DNA of 31,548 nucleotides, taken from JBCCJA01 sp039045975. Lineage in GTDB: Bacteria > Planctomycetota > Planctomycetia > Planctomycetales > Planctomycetaceae. Position 1 is the stretch's first letter. Every line of letters begins with the position of its first letter. The position numbers were made by a program, and so were the translations under genes. Shown here piece by piece: positions 16,686 to 24,295 of the stretch. The stretch is taken from NCBI GenBank assembly GCA_039045975.1, contig JBCCJA010000046.1:1-31548 (forward strand). The letters run 5' to 3'. The notes under the pieces are model-generated. The model saw only the letters and a program-made list of their open reading frames with translations, searched no databases and was not told where the DNA came from.

Positions 16686-16707
16686 CCTTGCCGCGTCAGC
16701 GGCGAGG
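16686..16707. repeat. GTCA-loop hairpin between mlaF and mlaD
   Basis: CCTTGCCGC and GCGGCGAGG pair around the loop GTCA, with one T-G wobble. It lies in the 130-base spacer and has no T-tail. It may tune the relative level of mlaD, or simply be a copy of the repeat at 8511-8530. Confidence 0.45.
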
Positions 16708-16781
16708 GCCTCACCGGGCGGCGTCGTATGACCCCTTGCCGCCGACGCGACAAGGCCGGTGACTCCCCGATACGCCGCCCT

Positions 16782-18041
16782 ATGAACGACCGCCGTCTCG
16801 AATTCCGCGTCGGCCTGCTGACCGTCGCCGCGATCGGCGTCGCGATGGCGTTGACGGTCGCGTTCGGCCGGCTCGACACGCTCTTCGGCGAGACGTACGC
16901 GATCGCGGTGCATTACCCGCAGGCGCCCGGCGTCGTGCCCGGCGTGCCGGTCCGGAAGAACGGCGTCACGGTCGGCTCCGTCCGCGAGATCCGCTTCGAC
17001 GACGAGCAGGGCGGCGTCGTCGCGGTCCTGTCGATCCGGGCCGACGTCCGCTTCCGCAGCGACGCCGAAGCCGTCCTCACCCGCACGCTCCTCGGCGATT
17101 CGAGCATCGACTTCGTGCCCGGCGCCGCCGACACGTTCCTGACCGACGGCACGCGGATCGAGGGCACCTCGCCGGCCGACCCGTTCGCGTTGGTCGGCAA
17201 ACTCGAACGCCGCATCGAGGGGGCGCTCGGCACGCTGGAGGAGACGGCCCGCTCGTGGACGACGGTCGCCGTGACGGCGAACACGCTCATCGAAGACAAA
17301 CGGCCCGACGTCGACCGCATCCTCGGGCAGACGTCCGACGCCCTCGTCGCGTTCCGCGACACCGCCGCCGACGTCCGCGGGATGATCGCCGATTTCGACA
17401 GCCTTGTCGCCGACCCGGAAACACGCGCCGCGTTGAAACAGACGCTCCTCGGCCTCCCGAAACTGGTCGACGAGACCCGCGGCGCGGTCCACGCCGCCCG
17501 CGCGACCGTCGCCCGCGTCGAACAGGCCGTCGGCTCCGTCGACGGGCTCGTCGGCGACGCGCGGGACGCGGTGACCGGCATCAACCGGACCGTCGCCGTC
17601 GCGGAGCGGACCGTGACCAACTTCGAGACAATGAGCCGCCCGCTCGCCGCCCGCGCCGGGCCGATCGCCGCGAAGCTCGACGCGACGCTCGCGCACCTGG
17701 AGGTGTTCGGCCGCCAGATCGCGACGTTCAGCGAACTGCTCAACGAAGGCGACGGCACGGCCCAGCGACTCGTCCGCGACCCGCAGCTGTACCGCAACCT
17801 CAACAACTCGGCCGAGTCACTGGCGATCCTGCTCGCGAACATCCAGCCGGTGATCGCCGACCTGCGGGTCTTCAGCGACAAGATCGCCCGTCACCCGGAG
17901 CTGATCGGTGTCCGCGGCGTCGTCCGCGGCAGCGACGGCACGAAGTCGGCCAACGAGGGCGTCGTCCCGGCCACGGCCGAGCGGCCGTCGCCGAACCAGC
18001 CGACGCGGTCCGCCCGCCGTCACGACGGCTCGTTCCGTTAA
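16782..18041 (+). CDS. mlaD: MlaD-type MCE-domain protein
   Basis: The 419-residue product should be anchored by one N-terminal membrane helix (about 8-26) with its body outside the inner membrane. The MCE domain (about 35-115) shows YPQAPGVVPGVPVRKNGVTV and the following VGSVREIRF, and forms the lipid-binding ring of Mla systems. The long remainder is mainly helical with many Ala, Arg and Asp residues and could be a coiled-coil tube; it is about twice the length of E. coli MlaD and nearer the longer MCE proteins. The ATG at 16782 (MNDRRLEFRVG) is preferred over one 18 codons earlier because the added residues do not fit the family. A strong inverted repeat follows the stop. Confidence 0.9.
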   Translation: MNDRRLEFRVGLLTVAAIGVAMALTVAFGRLDTLFGETYAIAVHYPQAPGVVPGVPVRKNGVTVGSVREIRFDDEQGGVVAVLSIRADVRFRSDAEAVLTRTLLGDSSIDFVPGAADTFLTDGTRIEGTSPADPFALVGKLERRIEGALGTLEETARSWTTVAVTANTLIEDKRPDVDRILGQTSDALVAFRDTAADVRGMIADFDSLVADPETRAALKQTLLGLPKLVDETRGAVHAARATVARVEQAVGSVDGLVGDARDAVTGINRTVAVAERTVTNFETMSRPLAARAGPIAAKLDATLAHLEVFGRQIATFSELLNEGDGTAQRLVRDPQLYRNLNNSAESLAILLANIQPVIADLRVFSDKIARHPELIGVRGVVRGSDGTKSANEGVVPATAERPSPNQPTRSARRHDGSFR

Positions 18042-18045
18042 CTTC

Positions 18046-18115
18046 AAAAGCCCGAGCCGTCAGGCGTCGGACCGCGTCAACTTGTCTGGTCCGACGCCTC
18101 ACGGCTCGGGCTTTT
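18046..18115. terminator. Bidirectional terminator-like inverted repeat
   Basis: Two 28-base arms (18046-18073 and 18088-18115) match at 27 of 28 positions around a 14-base loop. The plus strand continues as TTTTATTTA, and the minus strand ends in TTTTGAAG. It lies between mlaD and the convergent Trm112-like gene, so it can stop both. The edge AAAAGCCCGAG repeats the edge of the element at 15608-15743. Confidence 0.85.
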
Positions 18116-18117
18116 AT

Positions 18118-18336
18118 TTAGCTCGTCCGGCCGTACCAGACGCCCGGCGCGAGTATGCTCGCCCGCTCGACGACCAGCGCCGGAATGCCGTCGATGACGG
18201 CGTAAGCCCGCCGGCAGTCGGCCGCGGTGCAGATCAGTTCGTCGCCGACCGCTTTCAGCTTCGACCGGCACGCCGGACAGACGACGACAGCCGCGAGCGC
18301 CTTCAGATCGATCTCGGCGACGTCGGCAACCGGCAC
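18118..18336 (-). CDS. Trm112/YcaR-like small zinc protein
   Basis: The 72-residue product resembles the Trm112p-like family (E. coli YcaR, UPF0434). It shows VVCPACRSKL, then ELICTAADCRRAYAVIDGIPALV. The cysteines CPAC and the later two can bind zinc, and the DGIPALV ending of the fold is typical. In eukaryotes and archaea Trm112 activates methyltransferases; the bacterial role is unsettled, so no function is assigned. It starts with GTG; no Shine-Dalgarno is visible and the upstream bases form the parS-like palindrome. The gene is convergent with mlaD and divergent from lysS. Confidence 0.85.
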   Translation of the reverse strand: MPVADVAEIDLKALAAVVVCPACRSKLKAVGDELICTAADCRRAYAVIDGIPALVVERASILAPGVWYGRTS

Positions 18337-18341
18337 GGCCG

Positions 18342-18357
18342 TGTTTCACGCGGAACA
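18342..18357. promoter_or_regulatory. parS-like ParB binding site
   Basis: TGTTTCACGCGGAACA is a near-palindrome. It matches the bacterial parS consensus TGTTTCACGTGNAACA at every defined position except one, where central T is C. The site lies five bases before the start of the Trm112-like gene and 119 bases before lysS. ParB nucleates at such sites to position the chromosome origin. The changed base is in the central CACGTG core and could weaken binding, and no parAB genes are in the window. Confidence 0.5.
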
Positions 18358-18476
18358 AATTCGGGTCGCGGCGTTATAGGCCCGAACCCGACGGCCCGCG
18401 ACGGCGTCACTGCGTTGCCCGCGTCGTCGCGGCCGTCGATCATCCCGGCCCACCGAATCACCGCGACAGCCGACCG

Positions 18477-19994
18477 ATGCCGAAGCCCGACCGCCCCGCC
18501 AAACCCAACCGCCTCGAGCAGGCCCGCCTCGACAAGCTCGCCCAGATCGTCGAACTCGGCCACGACCCGTTCGGCGGGCGGTTCGACGACAAGGTCGCGA
18601 TCGCCGACGCGCGCCAGAAGTGCCCGGAAGAGTCGGGCGTCGACGGCGACGAGGTCCGCGTCGCCGGCCGGCTGATGCTCCGTCGTAAGGCGGGCAAGCT
18701 GCGGTTTTTCGACCTTAAAGACGCCTCCGGCCGCATCCAGCTGCTCTGCTCCCGCGGCGACATGACCGAGGAGCAATGGAAGCTGATGTCGGCGTTCGAC
18801 CTCGGCGACCTGATCGGCGTCGACGGGCGGCTGCGGCGGACCGACTCGGGCGAGATCTCGGTCTTCGTCACCGGGCTGACGATGCTCTGCAAGGCGCTCG
18901 CCCCGCCGCCGGAGAAGCACGCCGGCGTCCAAGACGACGAGCTACGCCTGCGGCACCGCTCCCTCGACCTGATCTACACCGAAGGCGTCCTCGAAACGCA
19001 GATCGCCCGCACCAAAGTCGTCGCGAGCGTCCGCCGGACGCTCGCCGACCGCGGCTTCGTCGAGGTCGAAACGCCGGTTTTGCACAACGTCGCCGGCGGC
19101 GCCGCGGCCCGGCCCTTCACGACCCATCACAACGCGCTCGACATCGACCTTTACCTGCGGATCGCGCTCGAACTGCACCTGAAGCGGCTCATGGTCGGCG
19201 GGATCGAAAAGGTCTTCGAGATCGGCCGCGTCTTCCGCAACGAGGGCATCGACGCGACCCACAACCCCGAATTCACGATGATGGAGGTCTACGAGGCGTA
19301 CGGCGATTACGGCTCGATGATGGACCTCACCGAGGCCGTCTTCGTCGACGCCGCCAAGGCCGTCGGGCTCGAGGGGGAGAACGGCCGAATCACCGCGCCG
19401 TGGGGCGACGCGACGATCGACCTCACCCCGCCATTCGACCGCCGGCCCTACCCCGACCTCGTCCGCGAACACGCCGGCGTCGACCCGGCCGACGAGGCCG
19501 CCGTCGCGGCCAAAGCCGCCGGGCTCGGCATCGAGACCGCCGGCGTCCACCCCGACGTGATCCTCAACAAACTGTTCGAGGAAACCGTCGAGGACGCGCT
19601 CGGCGCGTCGAAGCCTGTCTTCGTGACCGACTACCCGGCCTCGATCTGCCCACTCACGAAGCGGAAGCAAGGCAGCGACACGATCGCGGAACGGTTCGAA
19701 CTGTTCGTCCGCGGCACGGAGATGGCGAACGCCTACACCGAGCTGAACGACCCGCGTCTGCAGGAGGAACTCTTCACGACGCAGCTCGCCGGGCAGGATG
19801 AAGAGGACTCGATGGCGAAGCTCGACCGCGAGTTCCTTCAGGCCCTTAAGATCGGCATGCCCCCCGCCGGCGGCCTCGGCATCGGCATCGACCGCCTGGC
19901 GATGCTGCTGACGAACAGCCGGGCGATCAAAGACGTGATCCTGTTCCCGACGCTGCGGCCGCAGCACGACGGGCAGCCAGACGAGTCGCGATGA
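18477..19994 (+). CDS. lysS: Lysyl-tRNA synthetase, class II
   Basis: The 505-residue enzyme attaches lysine to tRNA-Lys in the cytoplasm. The N-terminal anticodon-binding OB fold covers about 50-150 (VAGRLMLRRKAGKLRFFDL). Class II motif 1 is in GFVEVETPVLHNVAGGAAAR, motif 2 is FEIGRVFRNEGIDATHNPEF and motif 3 is GLGIGIDRLAMLLT. The lysine-specific GGAAARPFTTHHNAL and RGTEMANAYTELNDP are present. Length is normal and nothing essential is missing. The ATG start has no Shine-Dalgarno. I see no T-box or other leader control. A small palindrome in the 71-base gap before the convergent sulfatase may end transcription. Confidence 0.97.
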   Translation: MPKPDRPAKPNRLEQARLDKLAQIVELGHDPFGGRFDDKVAIADARQKCPEESGVDGDEVRVAGRLMLRRKAGKLRFFDLKDASGRIQLLCSRGDMTEEQWKLMSAFDLGDLIGVDGRLRRTDSGEISVFVTGLTMLCKALAPPPEKHAGVQDDELRLRHRSLDLIYTEGVLETQIARTKVVASVRRTLADRGFVEVETPVLHNVAGGAAARPFTTHHNALDIDLYLRIALELHLKRLMVGGIEKVFEIGRVFRNEGIDATHNPEFTMMEVYEAYGDYGSMMDLTEAVFVDAAKAVGLEGENGRITAPWGDATIDLTPPFDRRPYPDLVREHAGVDPADEAAVAAKAAGLGIETAGVHPDVILNKLFEETVEDALGASKPVFVTDYPASICPLTKRKQGSDTIAERFELFVRGTEMANAYTELNDPRLQEELFTTQLAGQDEEDSMAKLDREFLQALKIGMPPAGGLGIGIDRLAMLLTNSRAIKDVILFPTLRPQHDGQPDESR

Positions 19995-20011
19995 GTCACC
20001 GTTTCGGGCTC

Positions 20012-20038
20012 GCGACCGACCCCGGTCGGAACGGTCGC
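20012..20038. terminator. Possible terminator palindrome between lysS and the sulfatase gene
   Basis: GCGACCG (20012-20018) pairs with CGGTCGC (20032-20038), and an alternative inner stem CCGAC/GTCGG overlaps it. It lies 18 bases after the lysS stop. No T-run follows, so support is modest. Confidence 0.35.
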
Positions 20039-20065
20039 ACTCCGTCGTCGGCGCCCTCGGAAGCA

Positions 20066-21583
20066 TCAGCGGCCCGCGACGATCGCTTCCAACCGGGTCC
20101 GCATCGCCTCGGCACGCTCGGGGTGAGCGTCGATCAGATCATTCTGCTCACCCGGATCATCGGCGAGGTTGTAGAGCTCGAAGCGGTGCCCCGCTTTCTT
20201 GCTGAAAGTCTTCGCCGTCGGCGAGAGCGCCCGCTTGTCCTGATATTGGACGTACTTCCAATCGCCGATTCGCAGGCCGAGGCAGCCGCGGATGCCTTCC
20301 TCGACGACGAACTCCCGACCCTCCGCACCCGGCTCGTTCAGCAATGCTGCGAGCCGGTTTTCACTGTCCGGGAAGGACGAATCGGCGACGGTCACGCCGG
20401 CCAACGCCGGTAGCGACCGCGGCAGGTCGATCGTCGAGACGACCAGGTCCGACACCTCGCCCGCCGGGATCGTACCGGGCCAGTAGGTGATGAACGGCGT
20501 CCGCGTGCCGCCCTCGTACGGGCTGTACTTCCCGCCGCGGTACGGCCCGGCCGGCTTGTGATCGCCCAGTTTCTCGACCGCGCCGTCCTTGTAGCCGTCG
20601 TCGAGCACCGGCCCGTTGTCGCTGCAGAACACGATCATCGTCTCGTCGGCGACGCCCGCGTCCTCGAGGCATTCGCGGATGACGCCGACGGTGTAATCGA
20701 GCTGCATGATCGCGTCGCCGCGGAAGCCGTGGGGCGTCGTCCCCTGGAACCGCTCATGCGGCATCCGCGGCACGTGGATGTCCTGCGAAGCGAAAAACAG
20801 AAAGAACGGCTCGGTCGCGTTCCGCGAGATGAAACCGCACGCCTCCGCCGCGAAACGGTCGGCGACGTCCTCGTCACGCCACATCGCGGCCTCGCCGCCG
20901 CTCGCCCAGCCGATGCGGCTGATCCCGTTGTTGATCGTCTGGTTGTGCCCGTGCGACCAGTCCATCCGCAGAGTCTCGCGGTGCGTCTTACCGCTCGGCT
21001 GGCTCATGTCGACGTTCGGGCCCTGCGTGTAAAGCGGGTCGGCAGGGTCGAGGTCGACGACCGATCGGCCCTCGACGTACACGCTCGGCACGCGGTCGTT
21101 CGTCGTCGGCATGATGAAAGCGTGATCGAAGCCGAAGTCGATCGGCCCGCGGGTAATGCCTGCGTTCCAATCGGGCCCTTCGCCCGGCTGGCCGAGGCCC
21201 AGGTGCCATTTGCCGACAACCGCCGTCTTGTATCCGGCCCGCTTTAGGACCTTCGGCAGGGTCTCGTCCTCGGGCGTGATCGGCGAAACGCCGTTCGGCG
21301 GCAAGATGCCGGTCCGCGGGCGACGGAACGCGTGCAGCCCGGTCAGGAACGAAAACCGCGTCGGCGTACAGGTCGCCGCCGAGCAATACCCGCTCACGAA
21401 TCGCGTCCCGCCTGACGCGAGCTTGTCGATCTCGGGCGTCTCAAACGTCCTCGCGCCATAGCAGCTCAGATCCCCGTAGCCCAAGTCGTCGGCCATGATC
21501 ACCACGACGTTCGGGCGGCGCTCGGCACCGATCGCCGCATCGACGACGACACACAGGCAAACACACAGAAGCAGGCGGGACAT
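20066..21583 (-). CDS. Secreted type I sulfatase
   Basis: The 505-residue product starts with a signal peptide (MSRLLLCVCLCVVVDAAIGA), so it acts outside the inner membrane. The sulfatase fold follows: metal-binding pair D32/D33 in IMADDLGYGDLS, active-site CTPTR with C72 (to become formylglycine), GKWHLG with K125 and H127, and CSDNGP for the second metal-binding pair. It should remove sulfate from an organic ester, probably a sulfated polysaccharide. The substrate cannot be read from the sequence. CTPTR has Thr where CxPSR is commoner; this variant is frequent in the S1 family and should still be matured by a formylglycine-generating enzyme, which is not in the window. The gene is divergent from the Lol-like permease. 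Confidence 0.95.
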   Translation of the reverse strand: MSRLLLCVCLCVVVDAAIGAERRPNVVVIMADDLGYGDLSCYGARTFETPEIDKLASGGTRFVSGYCSAATCTPTRFSFLTGLHAFRRPRTGILPPNGVSPITPEDETLPKVLKRAGYKTAVVGKWHLGLGQPGEGPDWNAGITRGPIDFGFDHAFIMPTTNDRVPSVYVEGRSVVDLDPADPLYTQGPNVDMSQPSGKTHRETLRMDWSHGHNQTINNGISRIGWASGGEAAMWRDEDVADRFAAEACGFISRNATEPFFLFFASQDIHVPRMPHERFQGTTPHGFRGDAIMQLDYTVGVIRECLEDAGVADETMIVFCSDNGPVLDDGYKDGAVEKLGDHKPAGPYRGGKYSPYEGGTRTPFITYWPGTIPAGEVSDLVVSTIDLPRSLPALAGVTVADSSFPDSENRLAALLNEPGAEGREFVVEEGIRGCLGLRIGDWKYVQYQDKRALSPTAKTFSKKAGHRFELYNLADDPGEQNDLIDAHPERAEAMRTRLEAIVAGR

Positions 21584-21617
21584 GGCGAAATGCGGGGATC
21601 GGGAAGGGCGGATTCGA

Positions 21618-21641
21618 CGTCGAACGCATCAGCGTTCGACG
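21618..21641. repeat. Perfect 10-bp hairpin with ATCA loop upstream of the sulfatase gene
   Basis: CGTCGAACGC and GCGTTCGACG pair perfectly around ATCA. It lies 35 bases before the sulfatase start, in the shared divergent region, so it could be an operator or a leader hairpin. The loop is one base off the GTCA loop of the hairpin at 8511-8530. Confidence 0.5.
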
Positions 21642-21728
21642 ATCGGACCATAAGGCCCGGCACGGCCTCCCGAAAGTCCCCGCCGCCGGCCCCGGCCGAT
21701 TGAGCTAGGCCGATCGCGGCCGAAGGCC

Positions 21729-21734
21729 TATCGT
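21729..21734 (+). promoter_or_regulatory. Candidate -10 element of the Lol-like operon
   Basis: TATCGT followed by CCGCGC lies about 50 bases before the ATG at 21784. The same hexamer, with a good -35, precedes tRNA-Ala. No -35 is visible at normal spacing here (TTGAGC at 21700 is 23 bases away), so this is tentative. Confidence 0.35.
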
Positions 21735-21783
21735 CCGCGCACGAAGGAACGACCGCACGGCACGAAGCCCGGCCCGACGGCCC

Positions 21784-23388
21784 ATGTACAAGCTGCTCCT
21801 CTGTCTGCGTTATCTGCGGACGCGGTACATCGCGCTCGCGAGCATCATCTCGGTGACGCTCGGCGTGGCGACGATGATCGTCGTCAACTCGGTGATGGCC
21901 GGGTTCGGCGACGAGATGCGGCAGAAAATCCACGGCCTGCTCGCCGACGTCGTGATCGAGACCCGCACGCTCGACGGCGTCCCCGACGTCGACCGGCTGT
22001 ACGAGGTCGCCCGCGGCGTCGCCGGCGACGACATCGCCGCGATCACCGCGACCGTCGAACTGCCCGCCCTCATCAGCTTCAAATACGCCGGCGAGTACGT
22101 GACAAGCCCGGTCAAACTGATCGGCATCGACCCGGCCGAGAAAGCCGACGTCAGCCCGCTCGTCGAGCACCTCGAATCGTTCGGGCCGACCGACGGCCCC
22201 ACGGGCGACACGGTCCCCGCCGAGCGCGTCGCCGGACAGCCGCCTTCGTGGCAGCTGACCGACTCGGCGCTGAAGCGTCGCCGCGACCGCTACGCACGCC
22301 AGGCCCTCATGGCCGCCCGCACGCGGTCACACGTCGCCGCCGATACGGCTCCGGCAGAGATCTCCGCCCCGAACTGGGGCACCGCGGACGACACGACTGA
22401 ATCGGTCCGGACCGACTCGGTCCAAACCGCCGATATCGCCGACCCGTTCGCCGCCGAAGCCGTGACCGACCCGTTCCCGACAGGAGAACCGGTTACGCCG
22501 GTCGACCCGGCCGCGCCGCTCGACGCCCGCGTCTTTGTCGGGGCCGGCCTGATCAGCTTCCCGTACCCCGACCCGGAAACGGGCGAGACCCGCACCCACT
22601 GGTACAAGCGGCCCGGCGACGACATCAAATTGAGCACGGTCACCTCAGGCCGCCCGCCCGAGACATGCCACCTCAACGCGACGATCGTCGACGTCTTCGA
22701 ATCGGGCATGAGCGAATACGACTCGATGCTCGTGTACTGCAACATCGAAGAGTTGCAACGCGTCCGCCATATGTTTGACGACGCGACCGGCGAGGCGACC
22801 GTCACCGCGTTGCAATTAAGACTGAAAGACTACGACCGCTCCGACGAGGTCGTCGCCCGCCTGCGGGCCGCGTTCCCGCCGGGCCAGTACGACGTCCGCA
22901 CCTGGGAACAGAAACAGGGGCCGCTCCTCGCCGCCGTCGAGGTCGAATCGACGATCCTGAACGTCCTGCTGTTCTTAATCATCGCCGTCGCCGGCTTCGG
23001 CATCCTCGCGATCTTCTTCATGATCGTCGTCGAGAAGACCCGCGACATCGGGATCTTAAAAGCGCTCGGCGCCGGGTCGCGGGGCGTGATGTCGATCTTC
23101 CTGCTGTACGGCCTCGGCCTCGGCCTCGTCGGGGCGGGCGTCGGGTCGGCGTTGGGGCTGACGTTCGTCGCCTACATCAACGAGATCTCGGACTTCATCA
23201 CGCTCGTGACGGGCCGCGACGTCTTCCCGGAGACGATTTATTACTTCCCCGAGATCCCGACCCACGTGCACCCGGCGATGGTGGTCTGGGTCTCGCTCGG
23301 GGCGATCGGGATCGCCGTGCTCGCCAGCGTGCTGCCCGCACGTCGCGCCGCCGCCCTGCGGCCGGTCGAAGCGTTGCGGTACGAATAG
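21784..23388 (+). CDS. LolC/E-like ABC permease (MacB/FtsX family) with enlarged periplasmic domain
   Basis: The 534-residue inner-membrane protein has the FtsX/LolC layout: one N-terminal helix (about 15-40, YIALASIISVTLGVATMIVV), a large extracytoplasmic domain, and three C-terminal helices at about 395-425, 440-475 and 500-525. The stretch EKTRDIGILKALGAGSRGVM and the closing PARRAAALRPVEALRYE are typical of the family. LolC and LolE are about 400-415 residues. The extra length comes from a charged, Thr/Asp/Pro-rich insert at about 140-245. Such permeases release lipoproteins from the inner membrane in an ATP-driven way. Only one permease is present, so a homodimer (LolF-like) is likely. 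The ATPase gene follows 38 bases later. Confidence 0.85.
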   Translation: MYKLLLCLRYLRTRYIALASIISVTLGVATMIVVNSVMAGFGDEMRQKIHGLLADVVIETRTLDGVPDVDRLYEVARGVAGDDIAAITATVELPALISFKYAGEYVTSPVKLIGIDPAEKADVSPLVEHLESFGPTDGPTGDTVPAERVAGQPPSWQLTDSALKRRRDRYARQALMAARTRSHVAADTAPAEISAPNWGTADDTTESVRTDSVQTADIADPFAAEAVTDPFPTGEPVTPVDPAAPLDARVFVGAGLISFPYPDPETGETRTHWYKRPGDDIKLSTVTSGRPPETCHLNATIVDVFESGMSEYDSMLVYCNIEELQRVRHMFDDATGEATVTALQLRLKDYDRSDEVVARLRAAFPPGQYDVRTWEQKQGPLLAAVEVESTILNVLLFLIIAVAGFGILAIFFMIVVEKTRDIGILKALGAGSRGVMSIFLLYGLGLGLVGAGVGSALGLTFVAYINEISDFITLVTGRDVFPETIYYFPEIPTHVHPAMVVWVSLGAIGIAVLASVLPARRAAALRPVEALRYE

Positions 23389-23426
23389 ACTCCTCAAAAT
23401 TACCTCGGACCGGCCACGAACGACCG

Positions 23427-24191
23427 ATGCCCGCGACCCTCGCCCCGCCCACGACCGCGATCGCGCGACCGCTGCCGACCGCGGAGCCGACCCGGCCCGC
23501 ACACGTCGCCGTCCGGGCCCTCGCGAAGAGCTACCGCACCGGATCCGACCCCGTGCCGGTCCTCCGCGGCGTCGACTTCGCCGTCGCACCGGGCGAGATG
23601 GTCTCGATCGTCGGACAGTCGGGCTCGGGCAAGAGCACGCTGCTGCACCTGATGGGGCTGCTCGACAGCCCTGACATCGGCGAGGTCACGCTCCGCGGCG
23701 AGCGGATCGACGACCTGCCCGAGCGGGCCCGCGACCGGCTCCGCAACCACGTCTTCGGCTACGTCTTCCAGTTCTACCACCTGCTGCCCGAACTCGACGT
23801 CCTGGAGAACGTACTCGCCCCGCTGATGATCCGCGACGGTTTCTTCGCGTATCTCCGCAACCGCAAGGCGTACCGCGAACAGGCCGAGGCGATCGTCGCC
23901 CGCGTCGGCCTTTCGCACCGCGTGCGGCACAAGCCGAAGCAGCTCTCCGGCGGCGAAATGCAGCGGACGGCGATCGCCCGTGCCCTCGTCACGAAACCCG
24001 AGGTGCTCCTCGCCGACGAACCGACCGGCAACCTCGACGCGAACACCGGCGCCGGCATCCTCGAGCTGCTCTCCGAGCTGAACCGCGACGACGGCCTGTC
24101 GATCGTGTTCGTGACCCACGACGCGTCACTCGCCGCCCGCGGCCACCGCACGGTCAAACTCGTCGACGGACGCGTCGAAGAGGCGGACTGA
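23427..24191 (+). CDS. LolD-like ABC transporter ATP-binding protein
   Basis: The 254-residue ATPase should pair with the Lol-like permease just upstream. Walker A is GQSGSGKST at about 63-71, the Q-loop lies in FQFYHLLPELDVLENV, the signature is LSGGEMQRTAIARAL, Walker B is VLLADEPTGNLD and the switch histidine is in FVTHD. The GEMQR signature and the FQFYHLLPEL loop are typical of the LolD/MacB-type group. The first about 25 residues are Pro/Ala/Thr-rich and outside the family fold. A GAACCCT palindrome at 24196-24211 follows the stop and may be a weak terminator. Confidence 0.88.
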   Translation: MPATLAPPTTAIARPLPTAEPTRPAHVAVRALAKSYRTGSDPVPVLRGVDFAVAPGEMVSIVGQSGSGKSTLLHLMGLLDSPDIGEVTLRGERIDDLPERARDRLRNHVFGYVFQFYHLLPELDVLENVLAPLMIRDGFFAYLRNRKAYREQAEAIVARVGLSHRVRHKPKQLSGGEMQRTAIARALVTKPEVLLADEPTGNLDANTGAGILELLSELNRDDGLSIVFVTHDASLAARGHRTVKLVDGRVEEAD

Positions 24192-24195
24192 GTCG

Positions 24196-24211
24196 AGGGT
24201 TCCCGAACCCT
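24196..24211. terminator. Weak terminator-like palindrome after the LolD-like gene
   Basis: AGGGTTC and GAACCCT pair perfectly, leaving only CC between the arms, so the closed stem will be about six pairs. It starts just after the stop codon. No T-run follows. Confidence 0.3.
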
Positions 24212-24254
24212 TGCCGATCTGCCCGGGTCATTCGTCCCGACGGCGGCGTGAGAC

Positions 24255-24260
24255 TATCCT
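24255..24260 (+). promoter_or_regulatory. Candidate -10 element of ilvE
   Basis: TATCCT followed by CCGGCG lies about 35 bases before the ATG. The pattern matches other candidate -10 boxes here, but no -35 is convincing. Confidence 0.3.
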
Positions 24261-24295
24261 CCGGCGTTGAATTTGATTCGCGTCGGAACTCGCAG

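Noticed and set aside
16542..17696. 384-codon minus-strand frame opposite mlaD
   Set aside because: Antisense of a conserved MCE-domain gene; no family match in the product.
18077..18358. 93-codon minus-strand frame overlapping the Trm112-like gene
   Set aside because: Different frame from the zinc protein and Arg-rich; it starts with TTG inside the parS-like palindrome.
18358..18476. Riboswitch or T-box before lysS
   Set aside because: About 120 bases without a specifier-like stem, T-box sequence or terminator/antiterminator pair.
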